From assembly GCA_009763385.1 (NCBI GenBank), contig CM019827.1, positions 95,020,177-95,084,176 on the forward strand: 64,000 bases of DNA, in the 5' to 3' direction. The position numbers and the translations under genes are program-made. The stretch is from Coix lacryma-jobi var. lacryma-jobi. Its lineage: Eukaryota; Streptophyta; Magnoliopsida; Poales; Poaceae. The notes below the pieces were generated by a model, which was not told the DNA's origin, did no database searches, and saw only the letters and a program-made list of their open reading frames with translations. This document shows positions 1-11,130 of this stretch, one piece after another; position 1 is the first letter of the stretch, and each line of letters starts with the position of its first letter.

Positions 1-632
1 TTTGTCACATGCTTGTATGATACTTAGTTTATGTAGTTTAAGCTCTTTATGATCATGTAACTAAACTTGATGAGCTAGGTATGATTTCGTAATGATGAAC
101 TTGTATAATTACTGTCAAATCCTAAAAATAGTTCACCATTGGCTTTGGCAACTAGTATGAGTAGATCTTGTCATTTATTGAGCTTGCTTTGCTATACTAG
201 GTTGCTATGTCTCTAGCTTGGAGTTTAATCGCTTCCATTGTATATACTCCAAAATGTTTAAATGCTAAATCATTGCCTTAAGCTTCTGATAGTATTTTGA
301 CTTAGGCTTCGCATGGTTGAAAAGTAAGGCATTGTGGTGTTTTCAACCCCTCGCAATCAATTGACATGTATAACTCTTGTGTAAATTTGCTTAATTTCAA
401 AGAAATGAGTTGTATGTGGCTTGCTGTTTTGACACTTGCTTTGAGGTAGTTTACCTGTGTGACTTGGTTAGCTCTAGTTAATGACATGTCTATCTTCTTA
501 CTAGATGCTATTTCTATGGTGAGCTTGATCTTGTGCTTAAATCTTCTAACCATAAACTGCTTTGCCATTTTTGTTTGAGCTATATGATCATGATGAGCTT
601 ATGCTAACATTAGGTTGGCCATTTTTCTGTTC
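1..632 (+). mobile_element. 3' spacer fragment of host Sirevirus H
   Basis: This AT-rich stretch has no coding potential I can support. It resembles the spacers between RNase H and the polypurine tract in the Sireviruses of this window (near 11400-12100 in A and 40080-40800 in B3). Shared landmarks in the same order are a 'ttcaccattg' block, 'aggttgctatgtctctagc', a 'ggttgaaaagt' block and 'cctcgcaatca'. I infer that it is the oldest layer, into which B1 inserted at 633. The rest of H lies outside the window or beyond B1. Confidence 0.6.
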
Positions 633-1103
633 TGCGAACACAAGGTTGATATGTGCCCTTGTGGTTCCTTTCCTGAGTGATGAGCGATGGTCAACAGGCT
701 CACCGGAAGGGGTGAGAGGCAACATGTCTCTTGGCTGTGTTGATGTGCAGGTGTGGAGCTCGGAGATAGTGGTCGAAGGTGAGGTGAAGGTCAAGTAGAG
801 ACGTGTCGTGCCGACGGACCGAGAGCGGTGAAGGGCGATGTGAGGCTTGGACCGATGGACCGGGAGACCTGAGGACCAGCTGTGGTAGCTGGCACGTGGA
901 ATCGACGAGCGAGAGCACATGGGGATGTGCGGTGCATCGGCCGAGTCGGGAGGAAGGTGAGGAAGGTGATGGCACCGTGACACTTGGCGAGGGGCCAAGA
1001 AGGAAGGCGAATGCACTGTGCCCGGCGTAGAGGCTGGACATGCTCCGGCATCGCTGCTGGAACTGGGGTGGTGCGAACCACATCCCGTCTACGGCGCGGG
1101 TTT

Positions 1104-1310
1104 GGTAGTTGAGCCTCTAAAAACTACCCTCGACGGTTTTCGAGTTTGGGCCACAAAACTCGGGGTGGCAGGTTTCCGAGTTTGGCCTCAAAACTCGGTG
1201 AGGGCGGTTTCCAGGTTTGGGTCTCAAAACCTGGCTCACGGGTGTCTGAGTTTGGGCAACAAAACTCAGCCAGAGGACAGGTTTCCCAGTTTCAGCCACA
1301 AAACCGGGGC
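1104..1310 (+). promoter_or_regulatory. U3 inverted-repeat array of B1
   Basis: Six short inverted repeats follow each other at about 35-39 bp. The arms differ (GGTAGTT/AACTACC, CGAGTTT/AAACTCG, CCAGGTTT/AAACCTGG, CTGAGTTT/AAACTCAG) but the spacer stays close to GGGCCTCA. The array lies upstream of the TATA box. TGGGCC in each unit matches the plant site II (TGGGCY) element; a promoter role is inferred. Confidence 0.6.
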
Positions 1311-1535
1311 GAGGTCCAAAAAGGACGGTCGATGCGTGGCGGTGTGGAGCGCCTGGCGCGGCGGTCGACAGGACGAGTCGTGGCGGCATCCTGAGGCTTG
1401 CGTCGAGGCGAAGCTAAGGATAAGGAAGGCCCGTGACCGTCGGATCATGACTCTTCAGAGTTGGACCGGGATACCCCTAGGGTTGACCGCTTCGCTCTTC
1501 TATCTAGGGGTAGAAGGGGACTATTGTTATTAGGC

Positions 1536-1544
1536 TATAAATAA
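1536..1544 (+). promoter_or_regulatory. TATA box of the B1 LTR
   Basis: TATAAATAA is followed by a CT-rich leader (from about 1552), a typical LTR promoter arrangement. It marks the U3/R boundary about 900 bp into the LTR. Confidence 0.7.
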
Positions 1545-2123
1545 GAGAGGCACCCCTCCTCTCTCTCTATCATGGCAGCCATTTGTTCCTGAGCTCTCTC
1601 TCTCTAGCCCCCGTTTAGGTTCTAATCATACCTCGCTGCCTGTGATCCGTAGAGATGGTGATCCATTCCTCTGTGTATTTAGATTTTGAGGAAACAAGAC
1701 CGTAATCTCGTTGTCTCCTCGTGTGGAGGAGTTTCGGCGGGAATTGAGATCGATTCGGTTTTGTGTTCGTTTTTTGCGTTTCGGTTTTTCCTCTCTGGAA
1801 AATTGCTTCGTTCTCCCTCTCCGAGGAACGGTTTTCAATTCCACTTGAACTGAGTCGTTCTAGGTCGTGAGGCGCATCTTTGCACCGAAGGAATCAATCT
1901 CAAACCTCACGAGCAAGTAGACCGGTCAGTTTTTGTGTTGGATAAATTTCCTTCTCCTTTGCCCCGAATTCTTCGATTCACCGATTTGGAGTTAGGATCG
2001 AGCCATGATCTGTTAGGAGTAGCTCACTAAAATCCTTGTGACCACTCAGATCGAGTCTTGTCCCTAGAGCTTTTGATTTGGAGGAGATCGGGTTGAATCG
2101 CCGAAGAACTGTGCTATTTTGGG

Positions 2124-2412
2124 GGCATCGGACGCTGAGCACGGGAGCATCGGACGCTGCTGTTCATAGCATCGGACGCTCCTGTGACACGTGTCACTTT
2201 CTGTGATTTTGAATTGAGCATCGGACGCTCAGCATTGGACGCTCCGTTGGCCATCGGACGCTCCGTTGGCCATCAGACGCTCCGATGCTGACACATCAGT
2301 TGAGTGGTTACTGCGGTAGCATCCGATGGTCATGCAGTAAGGTTCCAGAACGGTCCTGTTTGCATCGGACGCGTCCGCCAGGTTGGCATCGGACGCTGCC
2401 AGCGTCCGATGC
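2124..2412 (+). repeat. CpG palindrome cluster of B1 (CATCGGACGC type)
   Basis: About ten copies of CATCGGACGC or its complement GCGTCCGATG lie within 290 bp, several arranged head to head. Clustered CpG palindromes in LTRs are a known Sirevirus hallmark. This copy has the CATCGGACGC version, whereas the related LTRs B2 and B3 have CGGACAGTCCG. Confidence 0.75.
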
Positions 2413-2667
2413 AGTGACTTGCTCGCTGTTCCGTCCGTGGTTCGCTCGTCCGACTTCGGATTTGGTTTCTGGCTTTTGCGTTGGACTTCTTGGGTTGTGT
2501 AGTATCCCGCTGTGCTTCTAGGAAGCATACACCCTACATCTAGGGTCATGGATACTAGCAAGCCCGTGTCTTGTTTTGGGTGACTCTTTGGGACAAGGGC
2601 CATTCATTTCATGAGTTGAAATTTGAGGCTCCCATTCACCCCCTCTAGTCGCCAATTCGGTCCTTCA

Positions 2668-2682
2668 ATTGGTATCAGAGCC
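2668..2682 (+). other. Primer-binding site of B1
   Basis: ATTGGTATCAGAGCC directly follows the LTR. TGGTATCAGAGC is the complement of the 3' end of initiator tRNA-Met, the standard primer for plant Copia elements. It fixes the LTR end and the orientation. Confidence 0.9.
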
Positions 2683-3003
2683 GGTTAAGGGATCTGCGGA
2701 TACATGGGTGTATGCTGAGTCTCTGAGTGATGAGTGATTGTCAACTAGGATAATGCGCATGTTCTTTGTCTTGTGTTGTGCAGGTGTCGAGCACGGATAC
2801 AGTGATCGAAGGCAAGGTGAAGGTCAAGTAGAGACGTGCCGTGCCGATGGACTGAGAGTGGCGAAGGGCGGACGTGAGGCTTGGACTGAGGGACTGGTGG
2901 CCTGAGGATCGGCTGTGGTGGCTGACATCCTGGGACAGCGATGAGCGGAGACTTGCGGGTGGACGGGGTGCACGGGCGGTGCATCCCATCTACAGCTCGG
3001 TTT

Positions 3004-3269
3004 GGAGGTTGAGCCACAGAAAAAACCACCGAGTGGACGCTTTCCAGGTTTGGGCCTCAAAACCGGGGTGCTGATGGTTTCCGAGTTTGGGCCACAAAAC
3101 TCGGGCTGAGGACGGTTTCCAGGTTTGGGCCTCAAAACCTGGGTGCTGCGGGTTTGCTGAGTTTGGGCCACAAAACTCAGGCGATGGTCAGCTGGTTTCC
3201 CGATATGGGCCCAAAATCGGGGGTTGGCTGTGGAGGCTGGTTTCCCAGTTTGGGCCACAAAAACGGGGG
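3004..3269 (+). promoter_or_regulatory. U3 inverted-repeat array of C1
   Basis: The units include CCAGGTTT/AAACC(T/G)GG, CGAGTTT/AAACTCG, CTGAGTTT/AAACTCAG and a diverged CCCGAT unit. Spacers are GGGCCTCA or GGGCCACA. Confidence 0.55.
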
Positions 3270-4049
3270 GTGCGACGTCCAGGAAAAGGACAAGCAGGCG
3301 GGGGGCGGCACGTGGCGGCGATCGGTGAGGTTGCGTCGAGGCAACGCTACCAGTTGGGCGGGCGTGGCCGTCGGATCACCACCTACCATGAGTTGGTGCA
3401 GAATAACCCTAGGGTTTAGCTGGTTCACTCTGTAATAGTTAGGTAGGGTAGAGGGAATTAGAATTGGATAGGTAAGGGAGACACCCACCTCCCCATCTAT
3501 CTCAGTCATTTGCTCTTTGCTTCTAGGGTTTCCTGCTCTCCCAATCCCTGCTGTAGCGAACTGAGATCGACAGAGAAGAGAACCATACCTCTGTGTCTGT
3601 GAGATTTTGAGGAAGTGAACCGTAATCTCACTGTTGTAGCGTGTGGTAGCTACACGGTTGCAAATTCATGGTTGTGATTTGCGTTTTGTTCTTGTTCTTC
3701 GCGGATTGCTTTTCTCCACGATTTTCCCGTTGATCGATCTCTTTGTTCGTTGCGTCTTTGCGATTCCGTTTGAACAGAGATGTTCTAGATCGTGATGCAC
3801 TTCGTTCCAATGAAGGAATTCTCATCTAACCTCACGAGCTAGTAGATCGGTTGATTTTTGTTCGAATCATGTTTTGTCTCCTTTGCACCAAATTCTTCCA
3901 ATTCACCGATTTGGAGTTAGGTTCGAGCCATGATCTCTTTGGGATAGCTCACTAACCTCCTAGGAACTCCTCATACTAAGTCTAAGCCTAGTGCTTTTGA
4001 TTCGGAGGAGATCGAGTGAATTTTGCGGAAGAATAGTGCTGTTTCGGGA

Positions 4050-4319
4050 CCATCGGACGCTGAGTTCGTGACCATCGGACGCTGTGTTCATACCATCGGA
4101 GCGTCCGATGCCACGTGTCGTCTGACGGTGCCTTTTATGGAGCATCGGACGCTGACCATCGGAGCGTCCGTTGCCATCGGACGCGCCGGGGGGGGGGCAT
4201 CGGACGCTAGGTTTGCACTGTAGCAACGTCCGATGCCGGGTCCAGTAAAGTTATAGAAGTGTTCATTTTGCATCGAACGCTTTCGGTGCTTGACATCGGA
4301 CGCTGCCAGCGTTCCATGC
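4050..4319 (+). repeat. CpG palindrome cluster of C1 (CATCGGACGC type)
   Basis: Repeated CATCGGACGC and GGAGCGTCCGATG units include head-to-head pairs. The type equals that of B1 and E, and differs from the GACCGGACGC type in solo LTR C2 of the same family. Confidence 0.7.
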
Positions 4320-4631
4320 TGCTGAGCTGCTCGTTATGTCTCGTCGCAGTTCGTTCATCTGTTGTCGGATTTGATTTCTGGCATTTGCGTTGGGTTTCTA
4401 GAGTTGTGTAGTGTCTCGTGTGCTTCTTGGAAGCATCCACCTACCTCTAGGGTCGTGGACACTTGCAAGCTCTAGGGTTTGTCTTTGGGGTTGATTTCTC
4501 GGGACAGTGATACCAAGTTTTTGAAAGGAAAAATTTGAAGCTCCCATTCACCCGCCCTCTGGTCGCTTTCTGGTAGCATCTTCGGTCCTTCAGAATCTGC
4601 TCTACTTAATCAGTTTCGGTCCTATGGGGGA

Positions 4632-4956
4632 ATGGATCGAGGGATAACTACAAGAATTTGGGCTTCTGTGATGATTTTCAGGATTATGACGCACCTTCTG
4701 TGATAACAACATATCGTCACAGAGGGGTACAGTGACACAAAAAAGCTTGTTGTTTCACATTAGTTTGTCACAAAAGGACCATCCATCTATGACAAACTGA
4801 TTGTGACAATTACATGCATTTTCATGTCAGTGTACCCCTTCTATGACAATATGCTGTTCTCACAGAAGGTGCGTCATATCAAAAAATTGTCACACAAGCC
4901 CAGATTCCTTGTAGTCGGCAAGGCTCCCTATTTCGATGGGATGAACTATCCCTATT
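4632..4956 (+). pseudogene. gag: B1 gag, 5' fragment
   Basis: The ATG at 4632 begins MDRG, as in B3 Gag, where MDRGNGKAPWFDGTNYPYW follows. After a few codons a 269-bp foldback MITE interrupts it. Coding resumes at 4916 with the equivalent of GKAPYFDGMNYPY. It is cut at 4956 by B2, and the next codons are found at 27653. Gag forms the virus-like particle; this copy cannot be expressed as one protein. Confidence 0.8.
4647..4915. mobile_element. Foldback MITE, CACTA-like termini
   Basis: The two halves are imperfect inverted copies of each other along almost the whole 269 bp. The ends read ACTACAAGAATTTGGGCTT and, on the other strand, ACTACAAGGAATCTGGGCTT. Inner matches include ATGACGCACCTTCTGTGA. 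CACTA elements of plants often end CACTACAAGAA; the outermost C is not present here. No coding capacity and no clear target duplication are seen. The insertion splits B1 gag. Confidence 0.7.
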
Positions 4957-5179
4957 TGACGACCGAATCGGCGACCAGAGGGGGTGATGGGAGCCTCAAA
5001 TTCAACTCATGAATCAATTGGCCCTTGTCCTAGAGAAAATCACCCAAAAGCAAAGACTCGAAACGACCGGTGAGTTCAGACCTACGAATAGGTGTATACC
5101 CTAGGAGATGTCCTAGTGTATAGGGGAACCCCCGAAAGAGAAAAACCAAAAACCAAGAGCAAAGCCCCAGAGCAAAGCT

Positions 5180-5470
5180 GGACAATCGTAGATTCGCGAA
5201 CTGTACGGGGTCGGGTCCCGTACTGTCCGTTGTGAACGCCGGATTGTTCGGACACTAGGAGTCCGGACTGCCGGCGGTAAAAGATCAGAAACAGAATTGA
5301 TATTGATACAGTTTTGGACGAGTCCTGGACTGTCAGCGGGTTTGACCATGGACTGTCCACCGTTCACATGACACGTGAACAGTCAGGGGGCTGCTGCGCC
5401 TGACTGATCGGCCAAAAAAACCCGATGCGCGGACTATCCGCCGTTCAGGTGGGACTGTCCGCCAACACCC
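5180..5470 (-). repeat. CpG palindrome cluster of B2 (CGGACAGTCCG type)
   Basis: Degenerate copies of CGGACTGTCCG recur, for example near 5220, 5260, 5350, 5430 and 5450. The copies are more decayed than in A, which suits an older layer. Confidence 0.6.
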
Positions 5471-6112
5471 AGAAGCATAAAACTGCACGGTGCCAAACCA
5501 AATTAGCTCGATGTCTGAGAACATATATGATGAATGATTGACTTTGATGAGGAAGGTTTGAGGCTTTTCCTGGTTGAGTCATATCTCGCTATGCGCTTAA
5601 TGTGTATGACTAACCGGTGGCGTTGAGTGTGTTGTGTTTCTGTGTTGGTGTGCGTGTGCGACATGTGTCTCTTGGCTGTGTTGATGTGCAGGTGTGGAGC
5701 TCGGATACAGTGGTCTATGGCGAGGTGAAGGTCAAGTAGAGACGTGCCGTGCCGACGGATCGGGAGCAGTGAAGGATGGGCGTGCCGTGCGGCGGACGTG
5801 CCATGCGATGTACTCAGAGCGGTGAAGGGCGGAGTGAGGCTTGGACTGAAGGACCAGGAGGCCAGAGGACCAGCTGTGGTAGCTGGCACGTGGCATCGGC
5901 GAGCAAGAGCACATGGGGATGTGCGGTGGGCTCGGAGGAGTCGTGACACATGGAGGGGGAGGTCGGACACGGGCTTGCGTGCGGCGCAAGTGCCGTCGGG
6001 CAAGTCAAGAAGGAAGGCGAAGGCGTTGTGCCCGGCGTGGAGGCTGGACATGCATCGGCATCGGTGCCGGTGGTCGGGGTGTGCGAACCACATCCCGTCT
6101 CGGTGCGGGTTC

Positions 6113-6310
6113 GGTAGCTGAGCCTCAAAAAGCTACCATCGACGGTTTCGAGTTTGGGCAAAAACTCGGGGTGGCCGGTTTCCGAGTTTGGGCCTCAAAA
6201 CTCGGGGTGGACGGTTTCCAGGTTTGGGCCTCAAAACCTAGGCGTGCGGGTTCCGGTTTGGGCCTCAAAACTCGGGGTGGACGTTTCCCGGTTTGGGCCT
6301 AAACCGGGGG
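6113..6310 (+). promoter_or_regulatory. U3 inverted-repeat array of A, 5' LTR
   Basis: The units are GGTAGCT/AGCTACC, CGAGTTT/AACTCG, CCGAGTTT/AAACTCGG, CCAGGTTT/AAACCTAGG and two decayed ones, with GGGCCTCA spacers. The 3' LTR copy at 14233 is better preserved. Confidence 0.6.
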
Positions 6311-6559
6311 TTGGTCCGAAAGGACGGTCGATGCGTGGCGGCACCGAGAGGCTTGCGTTGCGGCGAAGCTATCGTTGAGAAGGCGCGGCGGTCGACGGTG
6401 ACGGCACGTGGCGGCATCAGGGAGGTCGCGTCGAGGCGAAGTTACCGGATGTGCGGGCGTGGCCGTCGGATCGAAACTGTCAAGTCTGGACGGTTTTACC
6501 CCTGGGGGTATTTGGGTTGAGTGCTTAATGTGAGGGCATTTTGGTCTTCGGACGTGCGC

Positions 6560-6569
6560 CTATATATAT
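6560..6569 (+). promoter_or_regulatory. TATA box of A, 5' LTR
   Basis: CTATATATAT lies about 1045 bp into the LTR, after the U3 array. The transcript start is expected some 30 bp downstream. Confidence 0.7.
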
Positions 6570-7164
6570 GAGGGGCGGCTAGGGCAGCCGCATCCTTGGG
6601 AACTCTTGGTGGTGTCTCTCTCATTTTGTTCCTGTGAGAGTAGGCTAGGGTTAGGGAGAGTTGGCTCTTGTTCTTGAGCTTTTTGCCATCCAAGCTTTGT
6701 GTTGCTAGGATTGGCTTGTAGCCCGACACCAAGTGATTAATCAATCATCCATTCCTCTGAATCCAAGGATCAAATTCGTGGTTGAATTCGCGTTTTGAAT
6801 TTGTTCTTCGCGTTCTTCTTTTCTCCACGATTTTCCCCTCTCCCGATCTCCCTCTACGCTGCGTCTTTTGCGATTCCGTTTGAATCAACTTGTTCTTTGA
6901 AGTGAGGAGAACATTTCCACCGAAGGAATTCATCCCTACCCTCACGAACAAGTAGATCGGGCCGAAATCGTTTTCGTTCTTCGTTCTTCCCTTTTCTAGT
7001 GTTCTTCGGATTTCTCATGGATAGTTGGGTTGAAGCGATGATATCCTAGGATTAGCTTCCAACACGTAGAAGAACACTTGGGAGAAGTTTGGTTGCAGCC
7101 CATTCGATTTGGTGAAGATCCAATCGATTTTGGTTTTGTCCCGTGAGGATTTTGGGGTCTCAGG

Positions 7165-7520
7165 TCAGTGGCGGACTGTCCGGCCCCCTAGTGGCGGACT
7201 GTCCGGCCATCGGGTTCGGCAAGACCAGAACAGCGCAGCGCGCACTGCTCACGGTCACTTTGACCCGCGGACAGTCCGTCTGTAGAGGACGCGGACAGTC
7301 TGCGAGTCGAGCAGTGTGAGGCCCAGCAGCGCTGCTGTCTCAGCAACTTGGCCGGCGGACAGTCCGCAGTGTAATCGCGGACAGTCCACGAGTCACATAG
7401 GAGCGTCCAGCGGCACTGCCGTTTTGTCTTTGGCCGGCGGACAGTCCGACCCCCTAGCGGCGGACAGTCCGGCCCACACCGGACAGTCGGGAGCCTGACG
7501 GCGGACTGTCCGGGAATCTG
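7165..7520 (+). repeat. CpG palindrome cluster of A (CGGACAGTCCG type)
   Basis: About a dozen copies of GCGGACAGTCCG or GGCGGACTGTCCGG are present. Each unit is a palindrome except for its central A/T. The cluster lies downstream of the TATA box, so it would be transcribed. Confidence 0.8.
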
Positions 7521-7931
7521 CAGCCTGTGCAGTTTTAGTGCGTGGCCCTCCCGGCTTTTCCGGTTCATTTCCGGACTTCTCGTTTGCTCCTAGAGTTCAC
7601 CTAGGAACCTCTCTAATATCTTTGCTACTTGTTAGCATCGGTATTTGGAGGAATCCCAACGTAGCCCTCTATCTACGTTTGGGAGTGGTCTTTTAGGCAC
7701 GAACTTGACTCGGGGTTTGGGGTTTTGAGAGTTTGTTTGCTCTCTTGTGTGGTGCCTCGCTGTGATCCTAGGGATCATCCACCCTCCTTCCGAGGGTCGT
7801 GGGCACCACGTTTGAGTCCGAAGCTTTCAGGGTTGATTTTATTGGGACAGAGGCCATAATTTCGAGAAGAAATTTTTAGGCTCCCATTCACCCCCCTCTG
7901 GTCGCCTTGCTATAGCATTTTCGGTCCTTCA

Positions 7932-7946
7932 ATTGGTATCGGAGCC
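7932..7946 (+). other. Primer-binding site of A
   Basis: ATTGGTATCGGAGCC directly follows the LTR. It has one change (CAGAGC to CGGAGC) against the initiator tRNA-Met complement, the same as in B3 and F. Confidence 0.85.
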
Positions 7947-8064
7947 AGTTAAGGATCTCTCTACCTTAACCGGTTCCGGATCCGCGAAGGCGACCTTTTT
8001 AGAGTGGTTTGGCTTCCGACGTAGTTTGTCGAGGTGTTGAGCTTTTGTTTTGCTAACACTAACG

Positions 8065-9995
8065 GTGCTTTTAGATGTGGCACCAAGTTCTTCTTCAAGC
8101 ATGTCTTTGTCTTTCAGCTCGAACGGTTCCATGGACGACATCTTGGGAAGGAGGAGTACAGTTGATGAGAGGGATCGCGAGGTGAACGATCTATTGAACC
8201 TTCTACGACATGATGAGCTTTCACCGAGGATCTCCTACGTCAACTTGGCAAGGCCAAGAGAGGTACACTTGTGTGGTCTTGTGACCCTGCACAACCTATA
8301 TGAGGCTTGCTCTAGGATGATGAGCTTTGCGATACCTTGAGTAGAAAGGTAGAAAAATTAAATGCTCCATTGCTAAGTTGAAGTCTAGTGCCTCTTTGCC
8401 TTGCACCTCTTGTAGTGACATGGTTAGGAAGAATGATGAGCTAAGCTTTTCCCTTGCTAGCTTAAAATCTGAAAATGAAATGTTGATATCTAATGCTTCC
8501 AAACCATGTTAGTTTGCACTGACCTAAGCAAGGACCTTGATTGTGCTAAAACTGAAATAGCCTTGCTAAAGTCATGATGCTTTGTTACCATGTGTTTATT
8601 GTGAGTCTTTGTGTACTGAAATTGATGAACTAAGATTGACTCACACCACATGTGTAGATGAACTTGAGCATGCTAGGGCTGAAATTGTTGAAATAAATTC
8701 TAGGCCTTGTAGCTTGTGCTCTTTGAATAAAGATGCTTGCCATGCTTCTAGTGATATTCATGATTCTTTGCTTGATGTGAATGGTGATGTTTCTTCCACC
8801 AATTTCATTTGCACATCATGCATTGATTTGGAAAAAGAAGTTTTGGTTTGAAGCAAATGCGCGATGATATGAGCGCCAAGTTGGTTGAGCACAATGATAT
8901 GAGTGCCAACCTTGAGAGGGAAGTTGAGCTCTTGCGTACCACATATGCCGAGTGCATAAAAGAGGAGATGGAGAATCTGAAAAACACTCCTTGTGGTACT
9001 TGTGATCGCCTCATGTTTGAGAATGAGGTTTTAGCAAAAAGATGCAAGAGTCTTTGTGCTAAGTCTTTTGATTCACGCAATTCTTCAAACTCCGATGTTG
9101 ATATTTCTAAGTTTGCATCTTTTCAACCGGAGTTGAGTTCTTATGTTGCGCGTGAGTCTTTTGACGATAGCACTTGTGCCAAGGTTTTGGATAGCTCTTT
9201 CATAGCTACTCCCAACCTTGCTGGTTCTTCGAGTGATGTCCAAGGGACTTCTCTTGACAAGGGTGCTTCTCATATTTTTGGGACTCGTCCTCCCAATCTG
9301 GTTTTTCATTGCACTTTTGCAAGAAGGAGGGACATTCGCTCGATTTTGTTTTCGCCGTGTCAAGCACGAGCGGCGAATTCGAGCTAAGGCTTTTAGGAAG
9401 CCGCGTAGCCTTTCCCATGGCACGTGTGCTCCTAGCGTTGGCACCAAGTTGGTGGTTGATGCTTCTTGTTCTAAGTCCCAAGGGACTTCTCACTTGTCGG
9501 AGAATGGTGTGCCTTCCAGTAGGCCTTTGTACCATTGCTCTTTTTGTGGAAAGATGGGCATCAAGAAAGCTTTTGCTATCGGCGTGCCAAACGCTTGCGC
9601 CAAGCTCGCTCTTCTAGGAAGATGGTGATTCATAGCCCTTCTCATGGCATGAACACTTGTGCTCCTAGTAAGAAGCCCATTTTTGTTGATGGGATTTATG
9701 ACTCCTTTTCTAGTGGGATAGGTCATGGTCGTGGACATGCTTCTAGTGCTTCTTCTCTTGGTCCACGTCATGCTTTTCATGATGCTTCTATTAGTTCTTC
9801 TACAAAGACCTTGGAAGATGTTTGCCTCTTTTCCCGTGGTACGACTCGTTCTTCTCCTCGAGTTGTCCTTTTGAGGAATGCTTCCAAGGGTGTTTCACAA
9901 TTGCATTTGAACCAACATTTGCATCATGCTAACCCACATGATAAGTTGAGATTTTGTGACCAAGTCCTGGATTCCCAAGTACATGCTTGCTAACC
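8065..9995 (+). pseudogene. gag: Gag of A, broken, two zinc knuckles
   Basis: The translated pieces are Sirevirus Gag: an acidic coiled-coil region with repeated CxxC pairs (CSLC near 8720, CTSC near 8815, CGTC near 8995), then a first CX2CX4HX4C knuckle near 9308-9350 (HCTFCKKEGH, the rest in a shifted frame). A second, YHCSFCGK..., lies near 9530-9575 and is also frame-shifted. The N-terminal UBN2-type domain seen in B3 and C3 is missing, so the reading starts in the middle of Gag. Gag would bind the RNA and build particles; at least three frameshifts or stops prevent that here. Confidence 0.75.
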
Positions 9996-10779
9996 CTTCG
10001 GGATCCAAGACTCGGGTTACTTGTCCTCTTGTGTGTAGATATGAGGACGCGGGGTGGAGAACATGCGCTTGATGGGACTTGGTCTTTTAGATGTGACCAA
10101 GATTTGATGGTTCTCTACACCCCGCTTAGATTTGCCTCCAAAGAGGCTTTTGCTACTCGGTGAGCTTTCATATACACTCATACCTTGTACATCCATGATT
10201 TATGTCTTGTGGTATGAGATGGACTTTCATGTGCTCACTTGTATAGCTTTTACATGTACATTTTCTTTCATATGTTTGTTTTGCTTTAGTCTAGCATGTG
10301 CTATCTTGTATATCATGTCATGCTAGCCTTGTGTATAGCTTTGTGGATATCCACTTTTTATGCTAGTCGGTGATCCTCATGAACATTATGCCATGCTTTA
10401 TCATATTTCTCCATGAGCTTTTCTTGTACAGGTATGATGTTCATTAGGTATCACTTTTCAGGTGCTAGTTTTTGTAGCTACATGTACCCTGTTGATATGA
10501 TTAGTTTGAGCACTAGCCTTTCCCAATTTTATCATGTTACATGCTTTTGGATCTATTGCTATCATTATCTTGCATTGTAGCATGTTGAGGCTTAGGCTGT
10601 GTTTGGGTTGATCATGTCTTAGGCTGCATTTTGCTATACAGTGCTTTATCCTGTTGCATGGTAGTTGACTAGTTTGAATTCAGATCTCCTTGCGGTATCA
10701 TTCATAGGTAGATCTCTTTTGTTGAGAGTTCACCTTATGCTTATTTGACTAACCGTTTTCGTGGAGACCATGGTCACAC
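9996..10779 (+). other. Non-coding internal stretch of A
   Basis: No credible coding frame is seen between the Gag remnant and the pol remnant. It is T-rich with a few pol-like residues at the start. It probably spans the site where protease, integrase and reverse transcriptase were lost. Confidence 0.45.
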
Positions 10780-11130
10780 TAGATGAGACAACGCCTTGTG
10801 TTCTTCTGTTTTGAGTGTGCAGGAGAACAGGAGCCTGGAGAGAGCATTTCGGCTCACGGACCCGATCCCACTTCTTCCATGACTTGGGGTTCCGTTCGAG
10901 CAGTTCTCCAGCGAGCACTAGCAGCACCTGTGGGAGCGACAGCATCAGGCGAGGGGGAGATGACTTCGGCGAGGCAGGTGCCCCGAAGATTTCAGCAGAT
11001 TCAGGCGTCCCCTCGAGTATCACACCAGCAGGCGGTCATGCGCTTCATGAGGTACCTCCGACACACTCCTGAGTTGGTTTTGGTACTCTTCTTCCTGACC
11101 TCTTTCTGCTGTGTGGTCTTTCAATGTGGA
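10780..11130 (+). pseudogene. pol: Pol remnant of A: linker joined to RNase H start
   Basis: One frame reads PDPTSSMTWGSVRAVLQRA and GEGEMTSARQVPRR, the linker between integrase and reverse transcriptase in B2 and B3. It then jumps to ASPRVSHQQAVMRFMRYLRH, the start of the RNase H region of the same elements. The whole reverse transcriptase is missing between them, and the RNase H part soon decays. No enzyme can be made. Confidence 0.75.

Larger units (their letters stand above)
633..2667 (+). repeat. 5' LTR of Sirevirus B1
   Basis: The LTR runs from TGCGAACACAAGG to GGTCCTTCA and is followed at once by a primer-binding site. It is about 2035 bp, matching the LTRs of B3 (2040 and 2027 bp). 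It contains in order a U3 inverted-repeat array, a TATA box at 1536, a pyrimidine-rich leader and a CpG palindrome cluster. The usual copy starts TGAGAACAC, so the third base is changed here. The left flank is TGTTC; the matching right flank is outside the window. Confidence 0.88.
2695..4592 (+). repeat. Solo LTR C1 (family C Sirevirus)
   Basis: A complete LTR from TGCGGATACATGG to TCGGTCCTTCA lies in the B1 leader, 27 bp after the B1 LTR. It has no primer-binding site and no internal region. The flanks GGATC and GAATC look like a 5-bp duplication with one change, and the B1 leader continues beyond it. A solo LTR is the usual product of recombination between the two LTRs of one element. It has the U3 array and a palindrome cluster; I see no convincing TATA box. 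Confidence 0.88.
5516..7931 (+). repeat. 5' LTR of A
   Basis: The LTR starts TGAGAACATATATGATGAA and ends TCGGTCCTTCA (2416 bp). It contains a U3 array, a TATA box at 6560 and a palindrome cluster at 7165-7520. The end segment with CTCCCATTCACCCCCCTCTGG is shared with families B and C. Confidence 0.92.

Noticed and set aside
588..1533. Several ORFs of 75-171 codons in the U3 of the B1 LTR (similar ones in other A to D LTRs)
   Set aside because: They translate the U3 inverted-repeat array and flanking GC-rich DNA. They recur on both strands and their frames are not kept between copies.
2668..2682. tRNA genes at the TGGTATCAGAGCC sites
   Set aside because: Only the primer complement is present, with no cloverleaf around it, and each site abuts an LTR.
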